Assembly (NCBI GenBank): GCA_965200505.1
Contig: OZ241343.1
Span: 3,286,001 to 3,350,000 of the forward strand
Reading direction: 5' to 3'
Length of the DNA stretch: 64,000 bases
Source: VXNE01 sp965200505
Lineage (GTDB): Bacteria; Pseudomonadota; Gammaproteobacteria; Pseudomonadales; Azotimanducaceae
The position numbers and the translations under genes are program-made. Shown here piece by piece: positions 25,239 to 35,607 of this stretch. The notes under the pieces were generated by a model, which was not told the origin of the DNA, made no database searches, and saw only the letters and a program-made list of their open reading frames with translations. The stretch's first letter is position 1. The number at the start of each line of letters is the position of its first letter.

Positions 25239-27623
25239 ATGCGGAACCGAAAACGCGCCGCCAAGCGCGAGGCGGCCGTCGCTCATTTGCAGCCATCGCG
25301 GCTGGCGTTGGCCATCGCCGCGGCGTCGGGCATGGGCGCGGCGCCGGCCATGGCCCAGGGCGAGGAGGGCGCGCAGCCGGCCATCGAGGAGGTGATCGTC
25401 ACGGCGCGCAAGCGGGAATCCAACATCCAAGACACGCCGGTGAGCATCCAGGCGTTCACGGCGGAGGACATCGAGCACCTCGACATCTCGCGCTTTGAGG
25501 ATTTCGCGGACCAAACCGCCTCCATCTCCTACATCAGCGTCGGCCCCGGCAGCCAGATCATGCACATCCGCGGCGTGGCGGATGGCGGCATCCCGCACAT
25601 CGGCCGCACCAACGAGGCCACCACCGCGTACTACTTGGACGAGCAGCCCGTGAGCGGCCGCCGCGGCGGCCCGCCAGACATCCAGCTCTACGACCTCGAG
25701 CGCATCGAAGTGCTGCGTGGCCCGGAGGGCACCTACTATGGCGCGTCCGCGGTTTCCGGCACGGTGCGCATCATCACCAACAAGCCGGACCCGGAAGCGT
25801 TCGATTACGGCGCAGACCTTTCCGGCGGCATCATCGCCCACGGCGAAAACACATACCAGGGCAAGGCGTTCGTCAACGTGCCGTTGTCCGACCGGGCGGC
25901 CGTGCGGGGTGTGCTCTGGCACCTGCAGTCCAACGGCTTCGTGGACAACCTGCTGGAGGAGCGCACCTACCGCAACGGCGTCACCGTCAGCAATGAACGT
26001 TGGGCGGAGGACGACTACAACAAGCAAACCACCACCGGCGGGCGGCTCGCCGCGTCGATGGAGCTGACTGACACTTGGCAGGCGACGCTGTCGGCGTTCG
26101 CGCAGACCATGGAGGCCGACGGCGCTTGGGACCATGACCCCACCCGCCGCGGCGATTTGGAGGTGGCGCGCTTCGGCCCCGAGCGGGTGGAGGTGGACAC
26201 CAAGCAATTCGCCTTCACGTTGACTGGCGAGACGCCCATTGGCGACCTGATCTACGCCGGTTCCTACTACGACCGGCAAGACCTCGCCGTCAACGACTAC
26301 TCGGACTACGTGGAGTACGCCTCCTTCGGCAGCTGGATTCAGCAGCACGCCTGTGAGGACTACTACTGGTATGGCTCCACGGGTTGCGCCGATCCGAGCA
26401 TCTTCTTCGACCACGAGGACAACCAATCCCGCGTGGCGCACGAAATTCGCCTCACCTCCAAGGGCGACGCCGGCAGCCGCCTGAATTGGCTGGTCGGCGC
26501 CTACTGGGAGCACACCTGGGGCAATGGCTACCTGTTCTGGCGCATGCCGAACATCAACTTCGACAACGGCCCGGCCGGCGATTACATCCGCCGCGAAACC
26601 GTTGACCCCTTGCCGCAGGAATGGTGGAGCTGCCCAGGCTGGAAGTTCGAGGACTACATCAGCGCCGTGTTCGGCGACGTTTCGTGGGACTTCACCGAGC
26701 GCCTCACGGTGTCCGTCGGGATGCGCCATTTCCGCTGGGAAGACGGCGATGACTGGGGCTATAGCTGCGGCTACCCGTGGGAGTCCAAGGGCGCGTTCGA
26801 CCGCAACGCCGTGGCGCCGGACATTCAGGAGGAAACCTACAAGGTCAATGTCCGCTACGACTTGACTGAAGACCTCCTCATTTACTTCGGCTACGGCGAG
26901 GGTGTGCGGCCGGGCTTCTCCAACCCGAACGTCACCCACCCGGAGGTGCCGGAGTTCGTCGAGGCGGACTACACCAAGTCCTACGAGGTTGGCTGGAAGG
27001 CGACGCTCGCCGATGGCCGGATGCTGTTGAATGGCGCCGTCTATCTGATCGACTGGGACAACTTCCAGACCACGTTGTATGACCTGCTCACCGTGCCGTT
27101 CGAGTTTCGCCGCAACGTGAAGGGTTCGCAGGTCGGCGGCGTGGAGGTGGATCTGGAGGCGCGGCTGGGCCAATACTGGCGTTTGAACGGCGGCTTGGCC
27201 TACAACACCGCGGAGTTGGAGGGTGATTTCGCCACCATCGCCCGCGAAGAGCGCTTCGTGTATGCGGAGGACGGGCGGCGCCTCGCCCATGTGCCGGAGT
27301 GGTCTTGGACGCTGGGGCTGCGCTATGAGCGCCCGTTGAGCGGCGAACGCCAAGTGTATGGCCATGCGGCTTGGTCCTTCACGGACGAGCGCTGGAACCT
27401 CTTGGCGCGCCAGAGCGAGCAGGCGCCGGTGGTGATGGATGCGTACTCGCTGCTGCAGCTGCGCGCCGGCATGTGGTTCGGCACTTGGGGGGCGGAGTTG
27501 TGGGTAACCAACGTGACGGATGAGCGCGCCGAGATCTTCCAGAACAGCGGCTACTACGATCCGCGTGTCACCACCGTGCAGCCGCGCACCATCGGCGTTC
27601 GCTTCACGTTCGGGCCGCCGTAG
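25239..27623 (+). CDS. TonB-dependent outer-membrane receptor
   Basis: A 794-residue receptor. The signal peptide ends near residue 39 (GAAPAMAQ), followed by a TonB box EEVIVTARKRESNIQDTPVS. The plug domain contains MHIRGVADGG and IEVLRGPEGTYYGASAVSGTVRIITNKP. The 22-strand barrel ends in TIGVRFTFGPP with the terminal aromatic expected for outer-membrane insertion. The plug resembles the group of proteobacterial receptors that take up plant or sponge-derived organics rather than classic siderophore receptors, but the ligand cannot be read. The ATG at 25239 has GGAGG 6 bases upstream; an in-frame GTG lies two codons earlier. Confidence 0.9.
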   Translation: MRNRKRAAKREAAVAHLQPSRLALAIAAASGMGAAPAMAQGEEGAQPAIEEVIVTARKRESNIQDTPVSIQAFTAEDIEHLDISRFEDFADQTASISYISVGPGSQIMHIRGVADGGIPHIGRTNEATTAYYLDEQPVSGRRGGPPDIQLYDLERIEVLRGPEGTYYGASAVSGTVRIITNKPDPEAFDYGADLSGGIIAHGENTYQGKAFVNVPLSDRAAVRGVLWHLQSNGFVDNLLEERTYRNGVTVSNERWAEDDYNKQTTTGGRLAASMELTDTWQATLSAFAQTMEADGAWDHDPTRRGDLEVARFGPERVEVDTKQFAFTLTGETPIGDLIYAGSYYDRQDLAVNDYSDYVEYASFGSWIQQHACEDYYWYGSTGCADPSIFFDHEDNQSRVAHEIRLTSKGDAGSRLNWLVGAYWEHTWGNGYLFWRMPNINFDNGPAGDYIRRETVDPLPQEWWSCPGWKFEDYISAVFGDVSWDFTERLTVSVGMRHFRWEDGDDWGYSCGYPWESKGAFDRNAVAPDIQEETYKVNVRYDLTEDLLIYFGYGEGVRPGFSNPNVTHPEVPEFVEADYTKSYEVGWKATLADGRMLLNGAVYLIDWDNFQTTLYDLLTVPFEFRRNVKGSQVGGVEVDLEARLGQYWRLNGGLAYNTAELEGDFATIAREERFVYAEDGRRLAHVPEWSWTLGLRYERPLSGERQVYGHAAWSFTDERWNLLARQSEQAPVVMDAYSLLQLRAGMWFGTWGAELWVTNVTDERAEIFQNSGYYDPRVTTVQPRTIGVRFTFGPP

Positions 27624-27688
27624 CGGCGGGCGCGACGAACCCGTGCATGGCGCCGCTGCCGGACTTTTGAGCCCCCGCGGAACCCAAC

Positions 27689-27715
27689 CTCCCCCGCGTC
27701 GCTGACGCGAGGGAG
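27689..27715 (+). terminator. Hairpin after the TonB receptor gene
   Basis: A 12-bp stem (one C-A mismatch) with a GCT loop, built on CGCGTC/GACGCG flanked by CTCCC/GGGAG. It lies 65 bases after the receptor stop and just before the next gene. No T-run follows, so it may be a weak or Rho-assisted terminator. Confidence 0.45.
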
Positions 27716-27726
27716 CGGCCCTTGAG

Positions 27727-30030
27727 GTGACGCGCTTGCCGCGGGCGCTGGGCACGGGCTGGCAGACGCTGGCCGACCGGGCCGGCGGCAGGGCCCAGCT
27801 CGTCGGCGCCCTGGTCTTGTTGGTGACCGCGGCGGCGTTGCGGCTCAACGGGCTGGGCGACGAGATCCTGCGTCTCGACGAAGCGGTTGCCGCGGAGCTG
27901 GCGGCGCCCGAGCTCACGCTGGCGGAGGTGCTGCGCAACACGCGGCTCCGCAACAGCAGCCCGATTGGGTATCCATTGCTGCTCCATGCGGTGCAGCAAT
28001 TCGACGGCGGGGCTTGGGCCATCCGCATCGCGCCGGCGATCGCGAGCATCTGCGTGGTGGCGGCGCTCTTGTTCCTGCTGCCCCGTGCCGGCGTGAGCCA
28101 CGCCGCGGCTTGGCTGGCGGCCGCGATGGCGACTTTCTCCGTGCCCGCCATCCGCCACGCGCAAGACGCCCGGGAGTACTCCATCGATTCGCTCATGGCG
28201 GTGCTGCTGGCCGTGGGCCTGTTGCGGGCCCTGCGTGGCCAGCGCCCCACGCTGCTTTGCGTTGCGCTCTTGATCGCGCCATCCATTCAATATGGCTTGG
28301 GCTTGCTCGGCGCCGCCGCCGTGCTGACGCTGGCCGTGAGCCAAGGACGCGCCGCGCTGCGCGAGCGGCGCTGGGCCGCGCCGGCGACAAGGAGGCGAGT
28401 GCTGACCGCCTTGGCGCCCTTCGCCTGTTTCGCCGTTGGCGGCTTCGCGAGTTGGGCCGTCACGCTGCGCATGCAGCGGGGCGGCATCGCGGCCGTTGGC
28501 GAGGGCTACTACGGCACCGCGCATCTGCCCCACCTCTACCCTGGCGAGCTCGGCGATGCCCTTGCGTTGGGCCAGTTCGCCGCCACGAAGTTGTGGAGCT
28601 TCCTTTCGTACCACATTCCCGAGCCCGTCGTGGTGCTGGGCCTCGCCGCGGTGGCCGTGGTCGTCTGCCTGCGCGTGGCCGGCCGGCGGCCCTTGGGGCC
28701 AATTCCGCTGCTGTTCGGGGTCGCCTTGGGCGCCGCGCTCGCCGCCGCGGCGCTGCGCCTCTATCCCTTGGGCGGCGTCCGCCAAACCCTGTACCTCGCG
28801 CCGATCGCCTTCATCGCCTTGGGCCATGCCATGCACGACGTTGTGGCCGGCCTGCCCAAACTGCCGCGCAGCGCCGCGCGCGCCGTGGTTGCGGGCCTCA
28901 TCGTCGTCGTTGGGGTGGGCGCGGTGGCGGCGCACCCGTGGCGGGGGCGAGGTGTCGCAAGCAGCGTGTTGGCCGAGCTGGATCGGCACGTCGGGGCCGC
29001 CGCGGCGTATGTGCCTTACCGCTCCGGGGCCATCGCGCGGTTCTACCTCGAGGGGCGCGAGAATCTTCACTTCGGCCGCCATTGCTCATGGGACGGAAAC
29101 GAAGCGTGTCGGCAGCGCTTGATGGCGGACTTGTTGCGCCTGCGCCTGGCCGGCGTGGATCAGCTGTGGCTCGTGTCGTTCAACGACGAGGTGGGCGAGG
29201 TGCGCAAGTGGGTGGAGGCTGGAACTGCGCGCGTCGTGGCGGACAACGGTTGGTTCGAGCTATTCGAGATGCCGGATTTGGCCGCTGTGCTGGGCAGGGA
29301 AGCGGCGGCGATGGAAGCCTTGCGGCAATTCGAGGCTTGGGAGGTCACGCTGCGGCCGCGGTTCGATGCGTGGCTCCACTACGCCGGCCGGCGCGTGGTG
29401 TACGGCATGGCGCCCTGCCATGACCAAGCCGGATGGGGACGCTTCATGCTGCGCGTGACGCCGGAGGACCGGGCGGATTTGCCAGCCGAGCGGCAGCCCT
29501 TTGGCACCGAGGAGCTGGACTTCGGCTTCAACGAGCGCGGCGTGAAGTTGGCTGACGCATGCCTTGCCGTGGCGCCGTTGCCGGACTATCCGATCCACCG
29601 CGTGGACGTTGGGCAGTGGGTGCCCGGCGGCGGCTATCTGGTGTGGTCGCGGTCGTTCCGGGTGTGGGTGGCGCGGATCGCCGCGGCCTCGCTGGCGCAA
29701 GTGCCGACGCCCGCCATGCGCGATGTCTTTGACGTCCACCTGCACGATGGACAGCTCATCTACGCCAAGGAACGCTGCGGCCCCGCGGACCGCCAGCAAC
29801 GGTTCTTCTACCGCGCCACGCCAAGCCCAGCGGAGGATTTGCCGGCGCTCGGCCGCGCGGCGGGGTCCGACCCAGTGGATTTCTCCTTCGGCGCCTATGG
29901 CGTGGTGGACGGCACCCGCTGCCTCGTGGTGCGCCGGCTGCCCGGCCATCCCATCGCCACCATTGAGACCGGTCAATTGGATGACGACGGCCGCGCCGCT
30001 TGGTCCGCGACGTTCGCGCCGCCGCCCTGA
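27727..30030 (+). CDS. GT39-type integral membrane glycosyltransferase with duplicated C-terminal domain
   Basis: A 767-residue protein. Residues about 22-410 hold roughly ten hydrophobic segments of the PMT/ArnT-like glycosyltransferase fold. The first periplasmic loop has the acidic LRLDEAVAAELA and later ARHAQDAREYS-like region typical of GT39 enzymes, which use lipid-linked sugars. From about residue 555 the soluble tail contains two copies of a 90-residue domain: GRRVVYGMAPC...LWVWSRSF-like at 555-645 and GQLIYAKERC... at 674-766. The copies share LP, DF.F, C and LPxxPI positions. The start is a GTG at 27727. Acceptor and sugar are unknown. Confidence 0.75.
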   Translation: MTRLPRALGTGWQTLADRAGGRAQLVGALVLLVTAAALRLNGLGDEILRLDEAVAAELAAPELTLAEVLRNTRLRNSSPIGYPLLLHAVQQFDGGAWAIRIAPAIASICVVAALLFLLPRAGVSHAAAWLAAAMATFSVPAIRHAQDAREYSIDSLMAVLLAVGLLRALRGQRPTLLCVALLIAPSIQYGLGLLGAAAVLTLAVSQGRAALRERRWAAPATRRRVLTALAPFACFAVGGFASWAVTLRMQRGGIAAVGEGYYGTAHLPHLYPGELGDALALGQFAATKLWSFLSYHIPEPVVVLGLAAVAVVVCLRVAGRRPLGPIPLLFGVALGAALAAAALRLYPLGGVRQTLYLAPIAFIALGHAMHDVVAGLPKLPRSAARAVVAGLIVVVGVGAVAAHPWRGRGVASSVLAELDRHVGAAAAYVPYRSGAIARFYLEGRENLHFGRHCSWDGNEACRQRLMADLLRLRLAGVDQLWLVSFNDEVGEVRKWVEAGTARVVADNGWFELFEMPDLAAVLGREAAAMEALRQFEAWEVTLRPRFDAWLHYAGRRVVYGMAPCHDQAGWGRFMLRVTPEDRADLPAERQPFGTEELDFGFNERGVKLADACLAVAPLPDYPIHRVDVGQWVPGGGYLVWSRSFRVWVARIAAASLAQVPTPAMRDVFDVHLHDGQLIYAKERCGPADRQQRFFYRATPSPAEDLPALGRAAGSDPVDFSFGAYGVVDGTRCLVVRRLPGHPIATIETGQLDDDGRAAWSATFAPPP

Positions 30031-30043
30031 TGAGGCGCTCGCG

Positions 30044-30415
30044 TCAGGTGCGCTTGGCCCGCCCCCGCTTGAGCCAAATCGCGTAGATGGCGCCGTTGGC
30101 GAACAGCAGCCCAGCCGCGAGGAGGGCTTGCGTGGCTCTCGTCAGCCCGGGGGGATAGAGCGCGAGGACGAGATGGCGCTCGATGAAGCCGCCGCTGAAG
30201 CCCGCTTCCCCGGCGGCGGTGCGCCAGCGCCACTCCAAGGGCGTGAGCGGGCAGGTCCAGCCGAACGCCTCGATGAGCACCCCCCACGCCATGGCTGGCA
30301 AGTGGAGCCACGCCAGCCAGCGCCAACGCAGCGCGAGCAGGCCGCCGAACACCACGAATGTCACGAAAGCCGCATGCAGGACGAGCAGCGCGTCCGCCGC
30401 CAGCGCGTAGTTCAT
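30044..30415 (-). CDS. DUF2784 family membrane protein
   Basis: A 123-residue protein with four hydrophobic segments. The DUF2784 pattern is visible: LLVLHAAFVTFVVFGGLLALRW at the N terminus, then WTCPLTPLEWRWR and GFIERHLVLALYPPG. Function is unknown. The ATG at 30415 marks the beginning of similarity. It lies convergent with the glycosyltransferase gene and divergent from the secreted-protein operon. Confidence 0.85.
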   Translation of the reverse strand: MNYALAADALLVLHAAFVTFVVFGGLLALRWRWLAWLHLPAMAWGVLIEAFGWTCPLTPLEWRWRTAAGEAGFSGGFIERHLVLALYPPGLTRATQALLAAGLLFANGAIYAIWLKRGRAKRT

Positions 30416-30578
30416 GCGCCGGCGTTTGGCGTCACGGGGCCGGCGGCATGCCACCCGCCGGCTGCCGGCCACCGAGGCGCCGAATCGGCCGCCGCCCAAG
30501 GATTCGCCACGACGCGCATTGTATCGGGCGGCCACTTCGTGGAACACTTCGCCTGTGGCGAGTTGGCGGGAGAGGTCG

Positions 30579-31460
30579 ATGCGGCGAGCGGTCATGGCGG
30601 TTGGCGGGGCGGTGCTGGCGCTTTCGGGAGCGCAGCTTGAGCATGGTGGCGAGGCGCAAGCCCATGAAGCCGCGGCCGGCGAGGCTCCGTATGTCGCCCC
30701 GCGCGGCCCCGGTGGCGAGCATCCGGACCTCAACGGCATATGGCAGGCGATGAACGCCGCGCACTACGACATCGAACTGCACATGGCGCGGCCGTCGCTG
30801 CACCTGCGGGAGGGCCCCCACGGCCCGGTGCCGTCGCTCGCAACGTACCAGCTCGGCGCCGTCGCGTCGGTGCCGCCGGGCATGGGCGTCGTCGAAGGCG
30901 GCAAGCTCCCGTACCAGCCGGAAGCGCTGGCCAAGAAGCGCGAGAATCAGGCCGACTGGATCAATCGCGACCCGGAGGTGAAGTGCTACTTGCCGGGTGT
31001 GCCGCGCGCCACCTACATGCCGCACCCGTTCCAAATCTTCCAAGGCGAGGATCAGTTGTTCATCGCCTATCAGTGGGATGGTGCCGTGCGCGACATCTAC
31101 ATGGAAGACCCAGGCCCGGCGGCCATCGATTCTTGGATGGGGCAGTCCGTCGCCCACTGGGAGGGGGACACGTTGGTCATCGAGGTGACGGGGTTCAACG
31201 ACCAAACGTGGTTCGACCGTGCCGGCAACCACCACAGCGCCGCCATGAAGGTGACGGAGCGCTACACGCCCACCAGCCCGGATCATCTGCACTACGAAGC
31301 GCTCATTGAAGATGCGGAGACCTTCGAACGGCCGTGGAAGATGAGCATGCCCCTCTATCGCCGCCAGGAGGCGAACGCGCAACTGATGGACTTCCGCTGC
31401 GTGGAGTTCGTGGAGGAGTTGATGTACGGCGAGTGGCGCCGCAAGCCGCTGGAGCGCTGA
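30579..31460 (+). CDS. Secreted protein of unknown function (paralogue of the next gene)
   Basis: A 293-residue exported protein: a signal sequence with AVMAVGGAVLALSGAQ, then a mature domain beginning HPDLNGIWQAM. Conserved features shared with the downstream gene include a YxxxG...NRDPEVKCYLPGVPR-like region, IFQGEDQLFIAYQW, and GQSVAHWEGDTLVIEVTGFN. I recognise this as a family found beside DUF6152 proteins in marine and soil bacteria, with no known activity. The ATG at 30579 has GGGAGAGG upstream. It is first of three co-oriented genes for exported proteins. Confidence 0.75.
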   Translation: MRRAVMAVGGAVLALSGAQLEHGGEAQAHEAAAGEAPYVAPRGPGGEHPDLNGIWQAMNAAHYDIELHMARPSLHLREGPHGPVPSLATYQLGAVASVPPGMGVVEGGKLPYQPEALAKKRENQADWINRDPEVKCYLPGVPRATYMPHPFQIFQGEDQLFIAYQWDGAVRDIYMEDPGPAAIDSWMGQSVAHWEGDTLVIEVTGFNDQTWFDRAGNHHSAAMKVTERYTPTSPDHLHYEALIEDAETFERPWKMSMPLYRRQEANAQLMDFRCVEFVEELMYGEWRRKPLER

Positions 31461-31463
31461 ACC

Positions 31464-32519
31464 ATGCGCCGCCCCCTGCGTTTGGCCTTGGCCGCCGCCG
31501 TGACTTGCGCGGCCGGACTGGCCGCGGCCGACATCCCGCGCACCGCCGATGGCCGCCCGGACCTCTCTGGCAACTACGACGTGGCCACGCTCACGCCCCT
31601 GCAGCGCCCCGAGGCGTTCGGCGACAACCTGTTCCTCACGCCGGAGAAGGCCCGCGAGATGGAGGAACGCGAGCGGGCGCGGATGGCTGCCGGCCAGCGC
31701 GATAGCGACCCAGACCGTGAGGCGCCGCCGGAAGGCGGCGACGGCTCGCCCGGCGCGGCGGGCAACGTGGGTGGTTACAACTCGTTTTGGATCGACCGAG
31801 GCGAGGACGCCTTCGCCATCAACGGCCGGTTCCGCACCTCCATCATCACCGATCCGCCGAATGGCCGCCTGCCGGCGATGACGGCGGCCGGGCAAGCCCG
31901 CCGTGATGCGCGGCGCGCCATGTTCCGCCCCAACACCGGCGAAGCGTGGTGGCTCGGCCTCGACGGCGCCGGCCCCTATGACGACCCGGAACTCCGGCCC
32001 TTGGCCGAGCGCTGCCTGCTCGGTTTCGGTTCCACCTCCGGCCCGCCGATGCTGCCGGTGCTCTACAACAACATGAAGCGCATCGTGCAGACGCCGGACT
32101 ACGTGATGATCTTGGTGGAGATGGTGCATCACGCCCGCATCATCCGCCTGAACAGCGAGCACGCCCCGCCAACCGTGCGCAAGTGGCTGGGCGACTCCAT
32201 CGGCTGGTGGGAGGGCGACACGCTGGTGGTTGACACCACCAACTTCCGCAGCACACCGGGGCTTTCGTCGGCGTCCGAGCACCTCCATGTGGTCGAACGC
32301 TTCAAGCGGCTGGATGACGCGACGTTGCTGTACAGCTTCACGGTGGAGGACCCGACGGTGTGGAACGAACCGTGGAGCGGCGAGTATCCGTGGCCGGCGA
32401 CGGACGCCAGCGTTTACGAGTACGCCTGCCACGAGGCGAACTATGCGCTGGGCAACATCATGCGCGGCGCGCGGCTCTTGGAGGCCGATGCGCAGGGCGG
32501 CGCCGCGGGCGCCGAGTGA
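31464..32519 (+). CDS. Secreted protein of unknown function (paralogue of the preceding gene)
   Basis: A 351-residue exported protein with a signal peptide (LALAAAVTCAAGLAAA) and mature start ADIPRTADGRPDLSGNYDV. It shares with its neighbour the motifs ERCLLGF, MKRIVQTPDYVMILVEM, and DSIGWWEGDTLVVDTTNF, where the WEGDTLV core matches the upstream gene. It starts 3 bases after that gene's stop, so they form an operon and probably a pair. No enzyme motif is evident. Confidence 0.75.
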   Translation: MRRPLRLALAAAVTCAAGLAAADIPRTADGRPDLSGNYDVATLTPLQRPEAFGDNLFLTPEKAREMEERERARMAAGQRDSDPDREAPPEGGDGSPGAAGNVGGYNSFWIDRGEDAFAINGRFRTSIITDPPNGRLPAMTAAGQARRDARRAMFRPNTGEAWWLGLDGAGPYDDPELRPLAERCLLGFGSTSGPPMLPVLYNNMKRIVQTPDYVMILVEMVHHARIIRLNSEHAPPTVRKWLGDSIGWWEGDTLVVDTTNFRSTPGLSSASEHLHVVERFKRLDDATLLYSFTVEDPTVWNEPWSGEYPWPATDASVYEYACHEANYALGNIMRGARLLEADAQGGAAGAE

Positions 32520-32552
32520 TCTTCTTTTGAGCAACCAACGAGGGCTATCGAG

Positions 32553-32981
32553 ATGCGCTTGAAGTGTTTGACGTTGTTGGCGGCGGCATCCTTGGCCGCC
32601 GCGCCGGCTGCCGCCCACCACGCATTCGGGGCGGAGTTCGATCCGAACCGGCCCCTCGTGCTGCGCGGGCCCGTGGTGAAGGTGGAATGGGTGAATCCAC
32701 ACGCTTGGATCCACTTGGAACACACCACGGACGCCGGCGACAAGGAGGTTTGGATGGTCGAGGGCGGCACCCCGAACACCCTCTTGAGGCGTGGTTTGAG
32801 CCGCACTTCGCTGGTGCCCGGCACACTGATCGTGGTGGATGGCTACCAAAGCAAGGATCGCTCCCAGCGCGCCAACGGCCGCGACATCACGTTCGAGGAC
32901 GGCCGCAAGATCTTCATGGGCTCCTCCGGCACCGGTGCCCCCCGCGATGGCCGCGACCCGACGGAACCCGCATTGAACTGA
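32553..32981 (+). CDS. DUF6152 family exported protein
   Basis: A 142-residue exported protein. A signal peptide ends in AAPAAAHHAF; the mature part has the DUF6152 pattern HHAFGAEFDPNRPLVLRG followed by VEWVNPHAWIHLE and TLLRRGLSRTSLVPG. The fold is probably a small beta-barrel with histidines able to bind metal (inference). It is third in the secreted-protein operon and has the same co-occurrence seen in other genomes. Confidence 0.8.
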   Translation: MRLKCLTLLAAASLAAAPAAAHHAFGAEFDPNRPLVLRGPVVKVEWVNPHAWIHLEHTTDAGDKEVWMVEGGTPNTLLRRGLSRTSLVPGTLIVVDGYQSKDRSQRANGRDITFEDGRKIFMGSSGTGAPRDGRDPTEPALN

Positions 32982-33027
32982 CCGCCGCGCCGGTGCCTCG
33001 GCGCCGGCCCCCCGGAGGTGTGTTGGC

Positions 33028-34536
<1,509 letters not shown>

Positions 34537-34570
34537 TGCGAGGCGTGGTCGGGATTTGGGGTGCGCTTGG

Positions 34571-35566
34571 ATGAAGGTGTGCATCTATGGCGCCGGCGCC
34601 ATCGGCGGCTACCTCGCGGTGTTGCTGGCGCGGGTTGGGGCCGATGTTTCCGCGGTGGCGCGAGGGGCGCAGCTCAAGGCGATTCGGGAGCGGGGCATCA
34701 CGTTGGAACTTGCCGGCGAGACCTTTCACGCGCACCCGCCGGCAACGGATGACCCCCACGATCTGCCGCCCCAGGACTATGTGATCGCCACCGTGAAGGC
34801 ACACTCCATGCCGGCGGCCGTTGCCGGCATCCAGCCCTTGCTCGGCCCGCACACGGCGGTGGTGAGCGCCGTCAACGGCTTGCCGTGGTGGTACTTCCAC
34901 CGTCTCGATTCACCGTTCGGCGAACGGCCGTTGGCCAGCGTGGACCCGAACGGCGCCATCTGGCGGGGCATCGGCCCGCAACGCGCCATCGGCTGCGTGG
35001 TGTATCCCGCCGTGGAAGTCACCGCGCCGGGCGTGGTGCGCCACCTCTCGGGCGACAAGCTCATCCTGGGCGAGCCTACTGGTGAGCGCACGGAGCGTGT
35101 GCAGCGGCTTGCCCAGCTCATGGTTCAGGCCGGCGTGAAGGCACCCGTGCGCCCCCGGGTGCGCGACGAAATCTGGGTGAAGCTGTGGGGCAATGTGGCC
35201 TTCAATCCGCTCTCCGCCTTGACCGGCGCCACACTGGACGCGCTGGCGGGTGGCGCCGGCACCCGCGCCGTGGCCCGCGCCATGATGGTGGAGGCGCAAA
35301 CGGTCGGCGAAGCATTCGGCGCCCGCTTTGCCGTGGATGTGGAGCGACGCATCGACGCCGCCGGCAACGTGGGCGCTCACCGCACTTCCATGCTGCAGGA
35401 TTTGGAACTGGGCCGGCCGCTGGAGAACGAAGCGATGGTGGGTGCGGTGCAGGAGCTTGCGCGGCTCGCCGGCGTTGCGACGCCGACATTGGACCTCGTG
35501 CATCATTTGCTGAAGGCGCGGATCGAGTTTCGCCCGCCGGCGGCGAGTTCGGGGCAGGCAGGTTGA
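34571..35566 (+). CDS. Ketopantoate reductase family (2-dehydropantoate 2-reductase-like)
   Basis: A 331-residue NADP-dependent reductase. The N-terminal dinucleotide motif is IYGAGAIGGYLAVLLA. The catalytic Lys-containing region is IWVKLWGNVAFNPLSALTGAT, and the distal part has HRTSMLQDLELGRPLENEAMVG, all as in PanE. Several paralogues in proteobacteria do not act in pantothenate synthesis; with a neighbouring CoA ligase rather than panB/panC, a different 2-keto acid substrate is possible. The ATG at 34571 begins the conserved strand. Confidence 0.82.
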   Translation: MKVCIYGAGAIGGYLAVLLARVGADVSAVARGAQLKAIRERGITLELAGETFHAHPPATDDPHDLPPQDYVIATVKAHSMPAAVAGIQPLLGPHTAVVSAVNGLPWWYFHRLDSPFGERPLASVDPNGAIWRGIGPQRAIGCVVYPAVEVTAPGVVRHLSGDKLILGEPTGERTERVQRLAQLMVQAGVKAPVRPRVRDEIWVKLWGNVAFNPLSALTGATLDALAGGAGTRAVARAMMVEAQTVGEAFGARFAVDVERRIDAAGNVGAHRTSMLQDLELGRPLENEAMVGAVQELARLAGVATPTLDLVHHLLKARIEFRPPAASSGQAG

Positions 35567-35607
35567 CGCCCCACGGTATCGTAAGGGCGGCAAGGGAGAG
35601 AACCAAT

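Noticed and set aside
25155..28286. 1,043-codon minus-strand open frame opposite the TonB receptor and glycosyltransferase
   Set aside because: Both plus-strand genes have clear domains; the antisense translation is low-complexity and crosses gene boundaries.
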